DNA of 64,000 nucleotides from Variovorax sp. UMC13 (GTDB lineage Bacteria > Pseudomonadota > Gammaproteobacteria > Burkholderiales > Burkholderiaceae_C), in the NCBI RefSeq assembly GCF_014170375.1, contig NZ_LZZW01000040.1:1-64000 (forward strand), read 5' to 3'. A program made the translations under genes and the position numbers. Below, piece after piece: positions 28,882 through 37,347 of the stretch. Position 1 is the stretch's first letter, and each line of letters opens with the position of its first letter. Below the pieces are notes generated by a model. It saw nothing but the letters and a program-made list of their open reading frames with translations, was not told the origin of the DNA and did no database searches.

Positions 28882-30114
28882 GTGCCCGCCTATTCCTTCG
28901 AAGCCATTGACGCCCAGGGCAACGCCCGCAAGGGGGTGCTCGAGGCCGACACCGCGCGCAACGCACGCGGCATGCTGCGCGCGCAGCAGCTGATCCCGCT
29001 CGAAGTCACCATCGTCGGCAACGCCAACGCGCAGCGGCGCGAGGCGGGCGGCTGGCGCAAGCTGTTCGGCGGCGCGCGGGCCTTCAGCACCACCGAGCTG
29101 GCCGTGTGGACACGGCAGATCGCCGGCCTGGTGTCGTCCGGCCTGCCGCTGGAACGTGCCCTCACCGCCCTGACCGACGAGGCCGAGCGCGAGAACCAGC
29201 GCAACCTCGTGGCCTCGCTGCGGGCCGAGGTCAATGCCGGCTCGCCCTTCGCGCGCGCGCTGGCGCAGCACCCGCGCGAGTTCTCGCCGATCTACACCGC
29301 GGTCATCGGCGCCGGCGAGCACAGCGGCAACCTGGGCCTGGTGCTCGAACGCCTGGCCGACGACCTCGAACAGCGCCAGGCGCTGCAGCAGAAGCTGGTG
29401 GGCGCGGCGCTCTATCCGGCCATCGTCACGCTGGTGGCGATCGTGATCGTGATCTTCCTGGTGAGCTATGTGGTGCCGCAGGTGGCCAACGTGTTCGCCG
29501 GCACCAAGCGCGCGCTGCCCTTCCTCACGGTGGCGATGCTGGCGCTGAGCGACTTCGTCCGCAACTACGGCTGGACCATGCTGATCGCCATCGTGGCCGG
29601 CACGGTCGCCATCCGCACCGCGCTCGCACGGCCGGCCTTCCGCGAGAAGTTCGATGCCGCCTGGCTCAACCTGCCGCTGGTGGGCAAGCTCGCGCGCGGC
29701 TACAACGCGGCGCGCTTCGCCAGCACGCTGGCCATGCTGACGACCGCCGGCGTGCCGATCCTGCGCGCGCTGCAGGCCGCGGCCGAGACGCTGAGCAACC
29801 GCGCGATGCGCGCCGACGCGCTCGACGCGCTGGTGCTGGTGCGCGAAGGCGCGCCGCTGGCCTCGGCCCTGGCACAGAAGAAGCGTTTCCCCGGCATCGT
29901 CTCGATGTTCGCGCGGCTGGGCGAGCAGACCGGCACGCTGCCGCTGATGCTGCAGCGGGCGGCCACCCAGCTCGGCGCCGAAGTGCAGCGCCGCGCGATG
30001 CACCTGGCCACCATCCTCGAGCCGCTGCTGATCGTCGGCATGGGCGGGGTCGTGATGCTGATCGTGCTGGCGGTGCTGATGCCGATCATCCAGCTCAACC
30101 AGTTCGTGAAATAA
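28882..30114 (+). CDS. gspF: Type II secretion inner-membrane protein GspF
   Basis: Polytopic platform protein, 410 residues, with two repeated cytoplasmic T2SSF domains and three membrane helices. 'FSTTELAVWTRQIAGLVSSG' begins the first repeat and 'RGYNAARFASTLAMLTTAGV' the second. 'ALYPAIVTLVAIVIVIFLVS' and the C-terminal 'MLIVLAVLMPIIQLNQ' are membrane segments. The start is a GTG at 28882, one base after the gspE stop, giving 'MPAYSFEAIDAQGNARKGVL', the standard GspF start. It is the last gsp gene here. Confidence 0.94.
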   Translation: MPAYSFEAIDAQGNARKGVLEADTARNARGMLRAQQLIPLEVTIVGNANAQRREAGGWRKLFGGARAFSTTELAVWTRQIAGLVSSGLPLERALTALTDEAERENQRNLVASLRAEVNAGSPFARALAQHPREFSPIYTAVIGAGEHSGNLGLVLERLADDLEQRQALQQKLVGAALYPAIVTLVAIVIVIFLVSYVVPQVANVFAGTKRALPFLTVAMLALSDFVRNYGWTMLIAIVAGTVAIRTALARPAFREKFDAAWLNLPLVGKLARGYNAARFASTLAMLTTAGVPILRALQAAAETLSNRAMRADALDALVLVREGAPLASALAQKKRFPGIVSMFARLGEQTGTLPLMLQRAATQLGAEVQRRAMHLATILEPLLIVGMGGVVMLIVLAVLMPIIQLNQFVK

Positions 30115-30119
30115 ACGCC

Positions 30120-31019
30120 ATGGCCGCCACCCTCGACGACAAGCTGGTGGTGGCGATCTCCTCGCGGGCGCTGTTCAACCTCGAGGAAGAGAACCGGATC
30201 TTCGAGTCGGGCGACAACGAGGGCTACATGCGGCTGCAGCTCGAGCGCATCGACCAGCCGGCCGCCCCGGGCATCGCCTACTCGCTGATCCGCAAGCTGC
30301 TGCGCTTCAACGACGACGGCGTACAGCGGGTCGAGGTGGTGATCCTCTCGCGCAACGACCCGGTCTCGGGCATGCGCATCTTCCGCTCCAGCACCGCCGC
30401 CGGCCTGCCGCTGCAGCGCGGCGTGTTCACCCAGGGCCGCGCGCCCTTCGGCTACCTGCGTGCGCTGCGGGCCCACCTGTTCCTCTCGGTCAACGCGCAG
30501 GATGTGCGCGAGGCGCTGCACGCGGGCTTTCCCGCGGCGCGCGTGCTGGTCGAATCGGTCAAGGCCAGCGACGCCTTTCCCAACGAAGTGCGCATCGCCT
30601 TCGACGGCGATGCGGTGCTGTTCAGCGACGAGGCCGAGCGGGTGTTCCAGGCCGAGGGGCTCGACGCCTTCCAACTGCACGAATCGAGCAAGGCCGAGCT
30701 GCCCCTGCCCGAGGGGCCGTTCAAGCCGCTGCTGATGGCCCTGCATCGCCTGCAGATGGCCGGCAACGCCTCGATGCGCATCCGCACCGCGCTGGTCACG
30801 GCGCGCAGCGCACCGGCACACGAGCGCGCCATCCGCACGCTGATGAACTGGAACATCCGCGTCGACGAGGCGATGTTCCTGGGCGGCCTGCCCAAGGGCG
30901 AGTTCCTGCGCGAGTTCGAGCCCGACTTCTTCTTCGACGACCAGACCGGCCACGTCGATGCGGCCGCGCGCCATGTGCCGGCCGGGCATGTGAGCAGCGG
31001 CATCAGCAACGAGTCCTGA
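30120..31019 (+). CDS. Cytosolic 5'-nucleotidase
   Basis: A 299-residue protein of the 5'-nucleotidase family represented by PF06189 (cN-I-like), expected to hydrolyse nucleoside monophosphates in the cytoplasm. 'LVVAISSRALFNLEEENRIF' carries the S-x-R-x-L-F-N-L start of the family, 'GVQRVEVVILSRNDPVSGMR' the central strand, and 'VRIAFDGDAVLFSDEAERVF' the HAD-like Asp motif (FDGDAVLFSDE). 'FLGGLPKGEFLREFEPDFFF' and 'FFDDQTGHVD' close the active site. It starts five bases after gspF and is probably co-transcribed with it, but no functional link to secretion is known. Confidence 0.88.
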   Translation: MAATLDDKLVVAISSRALFNLEEENRIFESGDNEGYMRLQLERIDQPAAPGIAYSLIRKLLRFNDDGVQRVEVVILSRNDPVSGMRIFRSSTAAGLPLQRGVFTQGRAPFGYLRALRAHLFLSVNAQDVREALHAGFPAARVLVESVKASDAFPNEVRIAFDGDAVLFSDEAERVFQAEGLDAFQLHESSKAELPLPEGPFKPLLMALHRLQMAGNASMRIRTALVTARSAPAHERAIRTLMNWNIRVDEAMFLGGLPKGEFLREFEPDFFFDDQTGHVDAAARHVPAGHVSSGISNES

Positions 31020-31104
31020 GCGCCGCGCGCGACGCCGGGTCGCGCATTCTTCCCTGCGGTTCTCCACGCCCCGAGGCGCCTCGGGCGCGATCTCGATGCA
31101 CGCC

Positions 31105-31149
31105 ATGTCATGGAACGTTCATCGCGAGGTCATGCCCGCTGCCTAGCCT
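31105..31149 (+). promoter_or_regulatory. Pho-box-like promoter of the phospholipase C unit
   Basis: Three half-sites TGTCAT, GTTCAT and GGTCAT start at 31106, 31117 and 31128, exactly 11 bp apart, the periodicity of PhoB binding. The 18 bases from 31105 agree with the enterobacterial Pho box at 13 positions by my count. A -10-like TAGCCT begins at 31144, ten bases after the last half-site, where PhoB promoters place it. There is no normal -35 element. The transcript would start about 105 bases before the lipoprotein ORF. Confidence 0.55.
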
Positions 31150-31257
31150 TGGGCCGCGGTCCGGTCCACGGACCTCCCCACGCCTTCACGAGCGAAATGC
31201 AGGCCATCGCGCCCGCGCCGACGCTCTGTCGATCACAACAACACCCGGAGGTCTCTC

Positions 31258-31437
31258 ATGCGAATCTCAACCCTTGGCACGCGTCTCGCGACCGTGCTCG
31301 TCCTGGCCGGCGCCCTCTCGGCCTGCGGCGGCAGCAGCGACAACGGCGCAGCGGCGCCCACCCCGCCCACGACACCGACCCCACCGACCACGCAGCCCGA
31401 CACCGGCGTGGCCCCCGTGATGCGCTGCGCGCCATGA
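31258..31437 (+). CDS. Small putative lipoprotein (59 residues)
   Basis: A short ORF with a strong GGAGG ribosome site (CCCGGAGGTCTCTC before the ATG). It encodes a lipoprotein signal 'TRLATVLVLAGALSACGGSS' with lipobox LSAC, then a Pro/Thr-rich linker ('AAPTPPTTPTPPTTQPDT') and a short tail. The stop overlaps the ATG at 31434 of the phospholipase C frame (ATGA), so translation of the two may be coupled. It resembles the first 40 residues of the lipoprotein alkaline phosphatase at 45308 in layout. It may be a genuine mini-lipoprotein, a leader, or the stub of a once longer secreted enzyme. Confidence 0.5.
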   Translation: MRISTLGTRLATVLVLAGALSACGGSSDNGAAAPTPPTTPTPPTTQPDTGVAPVMRCAP

Positions 31438-33704
31438 ACGATCCGAAGAAGCAAGCCATGAATTCCCGTCGCAAATTCCTCACCGGCACCGCCACCACCG
31501 GCCTGGCCGCACTCTCGCTGAGCGCCTTCCCGCCCAGTATCCGCCGCGCGCTCGCCATTCCCGCGAACAACAAGACCGGCACCATCCAGGACGTCGAGCA
31601 CATCGTGATCCTGATGCAGGAGAACCGCTCCTTCGACAACTACTTCGGCACGCTGCCGGGCGTGCGCGGCTTCGGCGACCGCTTCACCGTGCCGCTGCCC
31701 GGCGGGCGCAACGTGTGGCAGCAGGCCGACGGCAACGGCCGGCTCGTGCTGCCCTACCACCTCGACCAGTCCAAGGGCAACGCGCAGCGCGTGAAGGGCA
31801 CGCCGCACGAATGGGACGACAGCCAGAACGCCTGGGACGGCGGCCGCCTCTCGCAATGGCCGCGCTACAAGACCGATGCGTCGATGGGCTACTTCAAGGA
31901 AGCCGAAGTGCCGTTCCAGTTCTCGCTGGCCAACGCCTTCACGCTGTGCGACAGCTACCACGCGGCGATGCACACCGGCACCGATGCCAACCGCTCCTTC
32001 CACCTCACGGGCACCAACGGCCCGACCGCGCAGGGCGTGGCCTACGTCAACAACGAATGGGACTGGCTGGACGGTCGCGCGTCCGCGGTGAACACCGGCT
32101 ACACCTGGAAAACCTACGCCGAGCGGCTCGAGGACGCGGGCGTGAACTGGATCTGCTACCAGAACATGCCCGACGAATGGGGCGACAACATGCTGGGCGC
32201 CTTCCGCCAGTTCCGCCGCGCCAACCGCGCCTCGGCCTTCCCGGTTTCCAGCGGCGGCGGCCCCGGCGCGCCGTATTCCAACCCCGGACAGGCCGTGCCC
32301 TACCACGCCTACGACGCGGCCAGCGACAACCCCGGCAACCCGCTCTACAAGGGCATCGCCAACACCCTGCCCGGCACCAAGCCCGAGGAGTACCTCGACG
32401 CCTTCCGCAAGGACGTGCTGGCGGGCCGCCTGCCGCAGGTGAGCTGGATCAGTGCGCCCTCGGCCTACTGCGAGCATCCAGGCCCCTCCAGCCCGGTGCA
32501 GGGCGCCTGGTTCATCCAGGAGATCCTGGACGCCCTGACCGCCGCGCCCGAGGTCTGGAGCAAGACCGTGCTGCTGGTCAACTTCGACGAGAACGACGGC
32601 TTCTTCGACCACGTGCCTTCGCCTTCGGCGCCCTCGCTCGACGCCAGCAAGAAGCCGGCCGGCAAGACCACGCTGGCCGATGCCGACCTGGCGCACGAGT
32701 ACTTCACGCAGCCGCCGCCCGCGGGCAGCAGCTCGCAGCCCCCCACCGACAGCCGCGTCTTCGGCCCCGGCCCGCGCGTGCCGATGTACGTGATCTCGCC
32801 CTGGAGCCGCGGCGGCTGGGTCAACTCGCAGGCCTTTGACCACACCTCGGTGTTGCGCTTCATCGAGGCCCGCTTCGGCGTCAAGGAGCCGAACATCTCG
32901 CCCTTCCGGCGCGCGGTGTGCGGCGACCTCACGAGCGCCTTCAACTTCGCCACGCCCAACACCGAAACGCTGCCGACGCTCGGCGGCCGCCTGAGCCGGG
33001 ACCAGGCTGACCAGCTGCGCACCGACCAGGGCAAGCTGCCCCAGGTGCCGCTGCCGCTCGATCCGCAGCTGCCGCGCCAGCCCACGGGCACCCGCCCTTC
33101 GCGCGCGCTGCCCTACGAGCTGCACGCGAGCGCCAGGACCGATGCCCTCAACGGCAAGGTGCAGCTGCTGTTCGCCAACAGCGGCAAGGCCGCCGCGGTG
33201 TTCCATGTCTACGACAAGCTCAACCTCGACCGCCTGCCGCGCCGCTACATGGTCGAAGCGGGCAAGACGCTCGACGACGCCTGGAGCGCGATGAGCGACA
33301 ACGCCGGCGCCTACGACCTCTGGGTGCTTGGCCCGAACGGCTTCCATCGCCACTTCAAGGGCAACCTCAACACGTTGCGCGCGGGCGGCGCCGCGAGTCC
33401 TGAAGTGCGCGTCTGCTACGACATCGCCAACGGCAACGTCTACCTGAGCATGCGCAACGACGGCAAGACCGCCTGCCGCTTCACCATCGTCCCCAAGGCC
33501 TACCGCAACGACGGCCCCTGGACCGCGGAAGTGGCCGGCGGCGCCAGCGTGGACCAGCACTGGGAGCTCGCGGCCAGCGGCCAGTGGTACGACTTCGCGG
33601 TCACCTGCGACAGCGACCCGGCCTACTACCGCCGCTTCGCCGGCCGCGTGGAAACCGGCAAGCACACGGTGAGCGATCCGGCGATGGGCTTGTCCGAACG
33701 CTGA
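31434..33704 (+). CDS. Phosphocholine-specific phospholipase C, Tat-exported
   Basis: Extracellular or periplasmic phospholipase C of the PF04185 phosphoesterase family, about 756 residues, releasing phosphocholine from phosphatidylcholine or sphingomyelin. A twin-arginine signal 'MNSRRKFLTGTATTGLAALS' is clear. The catalytic start is 'VEHIVILMQENRSFDNYFGT', with 'HTGTDANRSFHLTGTNGP', 'NFDENDGFFDHVPSP' and 'GPGPRVPMYVISPWSRGGWV' following; the C-terminus carries two DUF756-type beta domains from about residue 560. Start choice: the ATG at 31434 overlaps the small lipoprotein stop; an ATG at 31458 directly opens the Tat peptide and is a fair alternative. In Pseudomonas such enzymes pass Tat and then T2SS. 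Confidence 0.93.
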   Translation: MNDPKKQAMNSRRKFLTGTATTGLAALSLSAFPPSIRRALAIPANNKTGTIQDVEHIVILMQENRSFDNYFGTLPGVRGFGDRFTVPLPGGRNVWQQADGNGRLVLPYHLDQSKGNAQRVKGTPHEWDDSQNAWDGGRLSQWPRYKTDASMGYFKEAEVPFQFSLANAFTLCDSYHAAMHTGTDANRSFHLTGTNGPTAQGVAYVNNEWDWLDGRASAVNTGYTWKTYAERLEDAGVNWICYQNMPDEWGDNMLGAFRQFRRANRASAFPVSSGGGPGAPYSNPGQAVPYHAYDAASDNPGNPLYKGIANTLPGTKPEEYLDAFRKDVLAGRLPQVSWISAPSAYCEHPGPSSPVQGAWFIQEILDALTAAPEVWSKTVLLVNFDENDGFFDHVPSPSAPSLDASKKPAGKTTLADADLAHEYFTQPPPAGSSSQPPTDSRVFGPGPRVPMYVISPWSRGGWVNSQAFDHTSVLRFIEARFGVKEPNISPFRRAVCGDLTSAFNFATPNTETLPTLGGRLSRDQADQLRTDQGKLPQVPLPLDPQLPRQPTGTRPSRALPYELHASARTDALNGKVQLLFANSGKAAAVFHVYDKLNLDRLPRRYMVEAGKTLDDAWSAMSDNAGAYDLWVLGPNGFHRHFKGNLNTLRAGGAASPEVRVCYDIANGNVYLSMRNDGKTACRFTIVPKAYRNDGPWTAEVAGGASVDQHWELAASGQWYDFAVTCDSDPAYYRRFAGRVETGKHTVSDPAMGLSER

Positions 33705-33723
33705 GCGGCGGCAGAATGCCGGC

Positions 33724-35121
33724 ATGCTGATCCTTCGACATGCCGACGTTCTGGTCACCATGGACGCCGCGCGGCGCGAAATCGCCGACGGCGCCGTGGT
33801 GTGCGATGGCCCCGCGGTGGCCTGGGTGGGCCCCACGGCCGAGTTGCCCGCCGTGTACCTGGAGGCGTGGCGAAACGGCCAGGCCGAGGCCATCGACCTG
33901 CACGGCCACGTGCTGACGCCGGGCCTGGTCAACACGCACCACCACATGTACCAGAGCCTGACGCGCGCCGTGCCGGCCGCGCAGGACGCCGAGCTCTTCG
34001 GCTGGCTCACCAACCTCTACCTGCTCTGGGCCGGCCTCACGCCGGAGATGGTGCGCGTGTCGACGCAGACCGCGATGGCCGAGCTGATGCTCTCGGGCTG
34101 CACCACCACCAGCGACCACCTCTATCTCTTTCCAAACGGCGCGCGGCTCGACGACTCGATCGAGGCGGCGCACGCCATGGGCATGCGTTTCCACGCGGCG
34201 CGCGGCAGCATGAGCGTGGGCCGCAGCCAGGGCGGCCTGCCGCCCGATGCGGTGGTCGAGACCGAGGCCGCGATCCTGGCCGACAGCGAACGCCTGATCG
34301 ACCGCTGGCACGACGCCTCGCGCCATTCGATGCGCCGCATCGTGCTCGCGCCCTGCTCGCCCTTCTCGGTCTCGCGCGAGCTGATGCGCGAGTCGGCGGT
34401 GCTCGCGCGCACGCGGGGCGTGTCGCTGCACACCCACCTGGCCGAGAACGACAACGACGTCGCCTACTCGCGCGAGAAGTTCGGCATGACGCCGGCCGAA
34501 TACGCCGAGGACCTGGGCTGGGTCGGCCGCGACGTGTGGCATGCCCACTGCGTCAAGCTCGACCCGGCCGGCATCGCGCTGTTCAGCCGCACCGGCACCG
34601 GCGTGGCGCACTGCCCCTGCTCCAACATGCGGCTCGGCTCGGGCATCGCACCCGTCGGCGCGATGCGCCGCGCGGGCGTGCCCGTGGGCCTGGGCGTGGA
34701 CGGCAGCGCCTCGAACGACGGCGCCCACATGCTGGGCGAGGCCCGGCAGGCCCTGCTGCTGCAGCGCGTGGGCCACGGCCCGGCCGCGATGACCGCGCGC
34801 GAGGCGCTGGAGATCGCGACGCTGGGCGGCGCGCAGGTGCTGGGCCGCGACGACATCGGCGCGCTCGCGCCGGGCATGTCGGCCGACCTCGTGGCCTTCG
34901 ACCTGCGCGGCGTGGCGCATGCGGGCGCCGGCCATGACCCGGTGGCGGCCCTCGTGTTCTGCACGCCGGCCTCGACTGCGTTGAGCGTGATCGACGGCCA
35001 GGTGCGCATCCGCGCCGGACGCTTCACCGGCCTCGAGTTCGCGCCCCTGCTCGCGCGGCATCGCGCGCTGGCGCAGGCGCTGTACGAAGGCGCAAGGCAT
35101 CCGCACGCCGCCGACCGCTGA
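33724..35121 (+). CDS. 8-oxoguanine deaminase (amidohydrolase superfamily)
   Basis: Zinc-dependent deaminase of the AtzA/TrzN-like amidohydrolase group, 465 residues, cytoplasmic. Metal ligands are seen in 'LVNTHHHMYQSLTRAV' (HxH), 'LHTHLAENDNDV', 'WHAHCVKLD' and 'GLGVDGSASNDG' (Asp). The sequences 'LFGWLTNLYLLWAGLTPEMV' and 'SEKF/SREKFGMTPAEYAEDL' type blocks match 8-oxoguanine deaminase, which converts 8-oxoguanine to urate. It starts 19 bases after the phospholipase C stop and could share its transcript. Close relatives deaminate other N-heterocycles (isocytosine, hydroxyatrazine), so the substrate is probable rather than certain. Confidence 0.85.
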   Translation: MLILRHADVLVTMDAARREIADGAVVCDGPAVAWVGPTAELPAVYLEAWRNGQAEAIDLHGHVLTPGLVNTHHHMYQSLTRAVPAAQDAELFGWLTNLYLLWAGLTPEMVRVSTQTAMAELMLSGCTTTSDHLYLFPNGARLDDSIEAAHAMGMRFHAARGSMSVGRSQGGLPPDAVVETEAAILADSERLIDRWHDASRHSMRRIVLAPCSPFSVSRELMRESAVLARTRGVSLHTHLAENDNDVAYSREKFGMTPAEYAEDLGWVGRDVWHAHCVKLDPAGIALFSRTGTGVAHCPCSNMRLGSGIAPVGAMRRAGVPVGLGVDGSASNDGAHMLGEARQALLLQRVGHGPAAMTAREALEIATLGGAQVLGRDDIGALAPGMSADLVAFDLRGVAHAGAGHDPVAALVFCTPASTALSVIDGQVRIRAGRFTGLEFAPLLARHRALAQALYEGARHPHAADR

Positions 35122-35262
35122 AGCCGGTCGCCTTTCGTTCGGCTTTCGCCCCAGGACGAAAAGCCCCGCCCAAACGGCATTTTTCCTCGCATTCGCGCGG
35201 CAGGCGAAGACCGGCGTTGCCAAGGCCAGGGCCCCTCCACAGAATCCGCAGCCGAATGGAAC

Positions 35263-35298
35263 GAGCGTTCGATCCGGCTGTCACCTCTTCGAACGCTC
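35263..35298. promoter_or_regulatory. Perfect 10-bp inverted repeat upstream of the lipoxygenase gene
   Basis: GAGCGTTCGA (35263-35272) and TCGAACGCTC (35289-35298) are perfect inverted repeats separated by 16 bases, ending 29 bases before the lipoxygenase ATG. This could be a two-half-site operator or a hairpin in the 5' untranslated region. A CTGTCAC sits in the spacer but lacks a partner at 11 bp, so it is not a convincing Pho box. Confidence 0.45.
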
Positions 35299-35327
35299 CA
35301 GGAATCACAACGTCAGGGAGTTCAACG

Positions 35328-37337
35328 ATGAAGCGCAGAGAGATTCTCAAATGGTCCGCCTCGATGGGGGGCCTCGGCCTGCTCGCCGGGCAGGCATCGA
35401 CCGCGTCGGCGGCCGTCCCGGTCCTCCAGCCCCGGCTGCCGCAGAAGCTGGATCCGCTCAGCGCCGCGGCGCGGCGGCTCGAGCTGGCCGGGCGCCAGGC
35501 CACCTATGTGTGGACCGAATCGCACATCAACCTCGCCGGCGTGCCGATGGGCGCGGTGGTGCCCCCGGGCGAGCTGCCCGCGCTCGAGCACCAGTTGAAG
35601 ACGCTCACCAAGGCGCTCGAGGCCGTGACCAACTTCGCGGCCTCCTTCGTCACCAGCGCACAGGCCCCGGGCAGCCTGCAGGCGCTCGACAACCTGCGCA
35701 CGCGCCTCGCGAGCCTGCAGGCGGCCTTCGACCAGCTGCTGGCCGCGAACGGCGGCCTGCTCACCCTGCCGGCCACGGCCCTGAGCCTGCTCGCCGGACT
35801 GGTCGGCACCGCGGGCGACATCGGCACGCAATTGCGGCAGATCCACCAGCAGCTGCTGTCGCAAGGTCCGCTGAACGCGCTCGGCGGCCCCAAGACCGTG
35901 GCGCAGTACGACGCGCTGTTCGTGACCATCGAGAAACCGGCGATCTCGCAGCTGCTGCACGACAACGACCTGTTCGCCGCCATGCGTGTCGCCGGACCGA
36001 ATCCGATGCTGATCCAGCGCGCCTCGGCACTGCCCGCCAAGTTCCCGCTCGGCGACGCGCAGTATCGCCAGGTGATGGGCGCCGGCGACAGCCTCGCCGA
36101 TGCCGCGGCCTCGGGCCGGCTCTACCTGCTCGACTACCAGGACCTGGGCGACATGGCGCCCCAGGGACCGACGAGCAAGCCGCTCACGGGCACAGGCTAT
36201 GCCGCGGCACCGATCGCGCTGTTCGCACGCCCGAAGGCCGGCCGCTCGCTGGTGCCGGTCGCGATCCAGTGCGGCCAGGACGCGACGCGCAACCCGATCT
36301 TCCTGCGCGTCGACGACACGGCCAATGCCGAGGCCTACTGGGCCTGGCAATCGGCCAAGACCGTGGTGCAGGTCGCCGACTTCAACTACCACGAGATGTT
36401 CGTGCACCTGGGCCGCACGCACCTGATGTCCGAGGCCTTCGCGATGGCCACGCAGCGCCAGCTGGCCACCGCGCATCCGCTGAGCCGGCTGCTGTCGCCG
36501 CACCTCGAGGGCACGATGTTCATCAACGAGGCCGCCACGCTGCTGATCATGGCGCCGCTGACCACGGGCGACGTGATCCTCACCGCACCCATCGAGACGC
36601 TGCAGCGCGAGTGCGGCCGCGACCGGCTGGCCTATGACTTCTACGAGCGCATGATGCTGCCCAACGACCTGCGCGCGCGCGGCGTGGACGACACGGCGGC
36701 GCTGCCCGACTATCCCTACCGCGACGACGCGCTGCTGGTGTGGAAGGCGATCGCGCAGTGGGTCGGCGACTACGTCGGCACCTACTACCTGAGCGACGGC
36801 GACGTCACCGCCGACTACGAGCTCAAGGCCTGGGCCACCGAACTCGCGACCCAGGGCAAGGTGCACGGCTTCCGGCCGATCACCACGCGGGCCCAGCTGG
36901 TCGACGTGCTGACGGCGATCCTGTTCAACACCAGCGCGCAGCATGCGGCCGTGAACTTCCCGCAGTACTCGGTGATGACCTACGCGCCCTTCAGCGCCGG
37001 CACTTCCGGCACGCCGGCCCCCGTCACGCGCACCGGTCAGACCGAGGCCACCTGGTCGCAGATGCTGCCTTCACGGCTTGCGGCGCAGGAGCAGATTCTG
37101 CTGTTCCACGTGCTCGGAGGCGTGTACTACCGGATGCTCGGCGAGTACAAGGACAACGCATTCCCGCACCTGCCGGTGCTGATCGACCCGGCCATCGCGG
37201 GCCCCGGCGGGCCGCTGGAGCGCTTCCGCCGCGCGCTCGTCGGCATCGAAGCCACCATCCGCCAGCGCAACGCGACACGATCGCGCCCTTACGAGCACCT
37301 GCTGCCGAGCCGCATCCCGTCGAGCACCAACATCTGA
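35328..37337 (+). CDS. Lipoxygenase, Tat-exported
   Basis: Non-haem iron dioxygenase that forms fatty-acid hydroperoxides, 669 residues. The N-terminus 'MKRREILKWSASMGGLGLLA' is a twin-arginine-type signal (RREILK). The lipoxygenase core is unmistakable: 'WAWQSAKTVVQVADFNYHEM', then 'HLGRTHLMSEAFAMATQRQL' and 'HPLSRLLSPHLEGTMFIN', giving the two iron His residues in H-x4-H and the third-ligand helix later. The chain ends in Ile ('LPSRIPSSTNI'), the C-terminal iron ligand of the family. No PLAT domain precedes it, as in Pseudomonas LoxA. The ATG at 35328 has a CAGGGAG ribosome site. It is convergent with the HpnW-type gene 10 bases away. Confidence 0.93.
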   Translation: MKRREILKWSASMGGLGLLAGQASTASAAVPVLQPRLPQKLDPLSAAARRLELAGRQATYVWTESHINLAGVPMGAVVPPGELPALEHQLKTLTKALEAVTNFAASFVTSAQAPGSLQALDNLRTRLASLQAAFDQLLAANGGLLTLPATALSLLAGLVGTAGDIGTQLRQIHQQLLSQGPLNALGGPKTVAQYDALFVTIEKPAISQLLHDNDLFAAMRVAGPNPMLIQRASALPAKFPLGDAQYRQVMGAGDSLADAAASGRLYLLDYQDLGDMAPQGPTSKPLTGTGYAAAPIALFARPKAGRSLVPVAIQCGQDATRNPIFLRVDDTANAEAYWAWQSAKTVVQVADFNYHEMFVHLGRTHLMSEAFAMATQRQLATAHPLSRLLSPHLEGTMFINEAATLLIMAPLTTGDVILTAPIETLQRECGRDRLAYDFYERMMLPNDLRARGVDDTAALPDYPYRDDALLVWKAIAQWVGDYVGTYYLSDGDVTADYELKAWATELATQGKVHGFRPITTRAQLVDVLTAILFNTSAQHAAVNFPQYSVMTYAPFSAGTSGTPAPVTRTGQTEATWSQMLPSRLAAQEQILLFHVLGGVYYRMLGEYKDNAFPHLPVLIDPAIAGPGGPLERFRRALVGIEATIRQRNATRSRPYEHLLPSRIPSSTNI

Positions 37338-37347
37338 GCGGCCGGCG

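Noticed and set aside
31233..34013. 926-codon minus-strand frame opposite the phospholipase C gene
   Set aside because: Low-complexity Val/Gly/Ala/His translation with no motifs; the plus strand encodes a clear phospholipase C with a Tat signal over the same bases.
35278..35300. Pho box upstream of the lipoxygenase gene
   Set aside because: One CTGTCAC is present but no half-site lies 11 bp before or after it.
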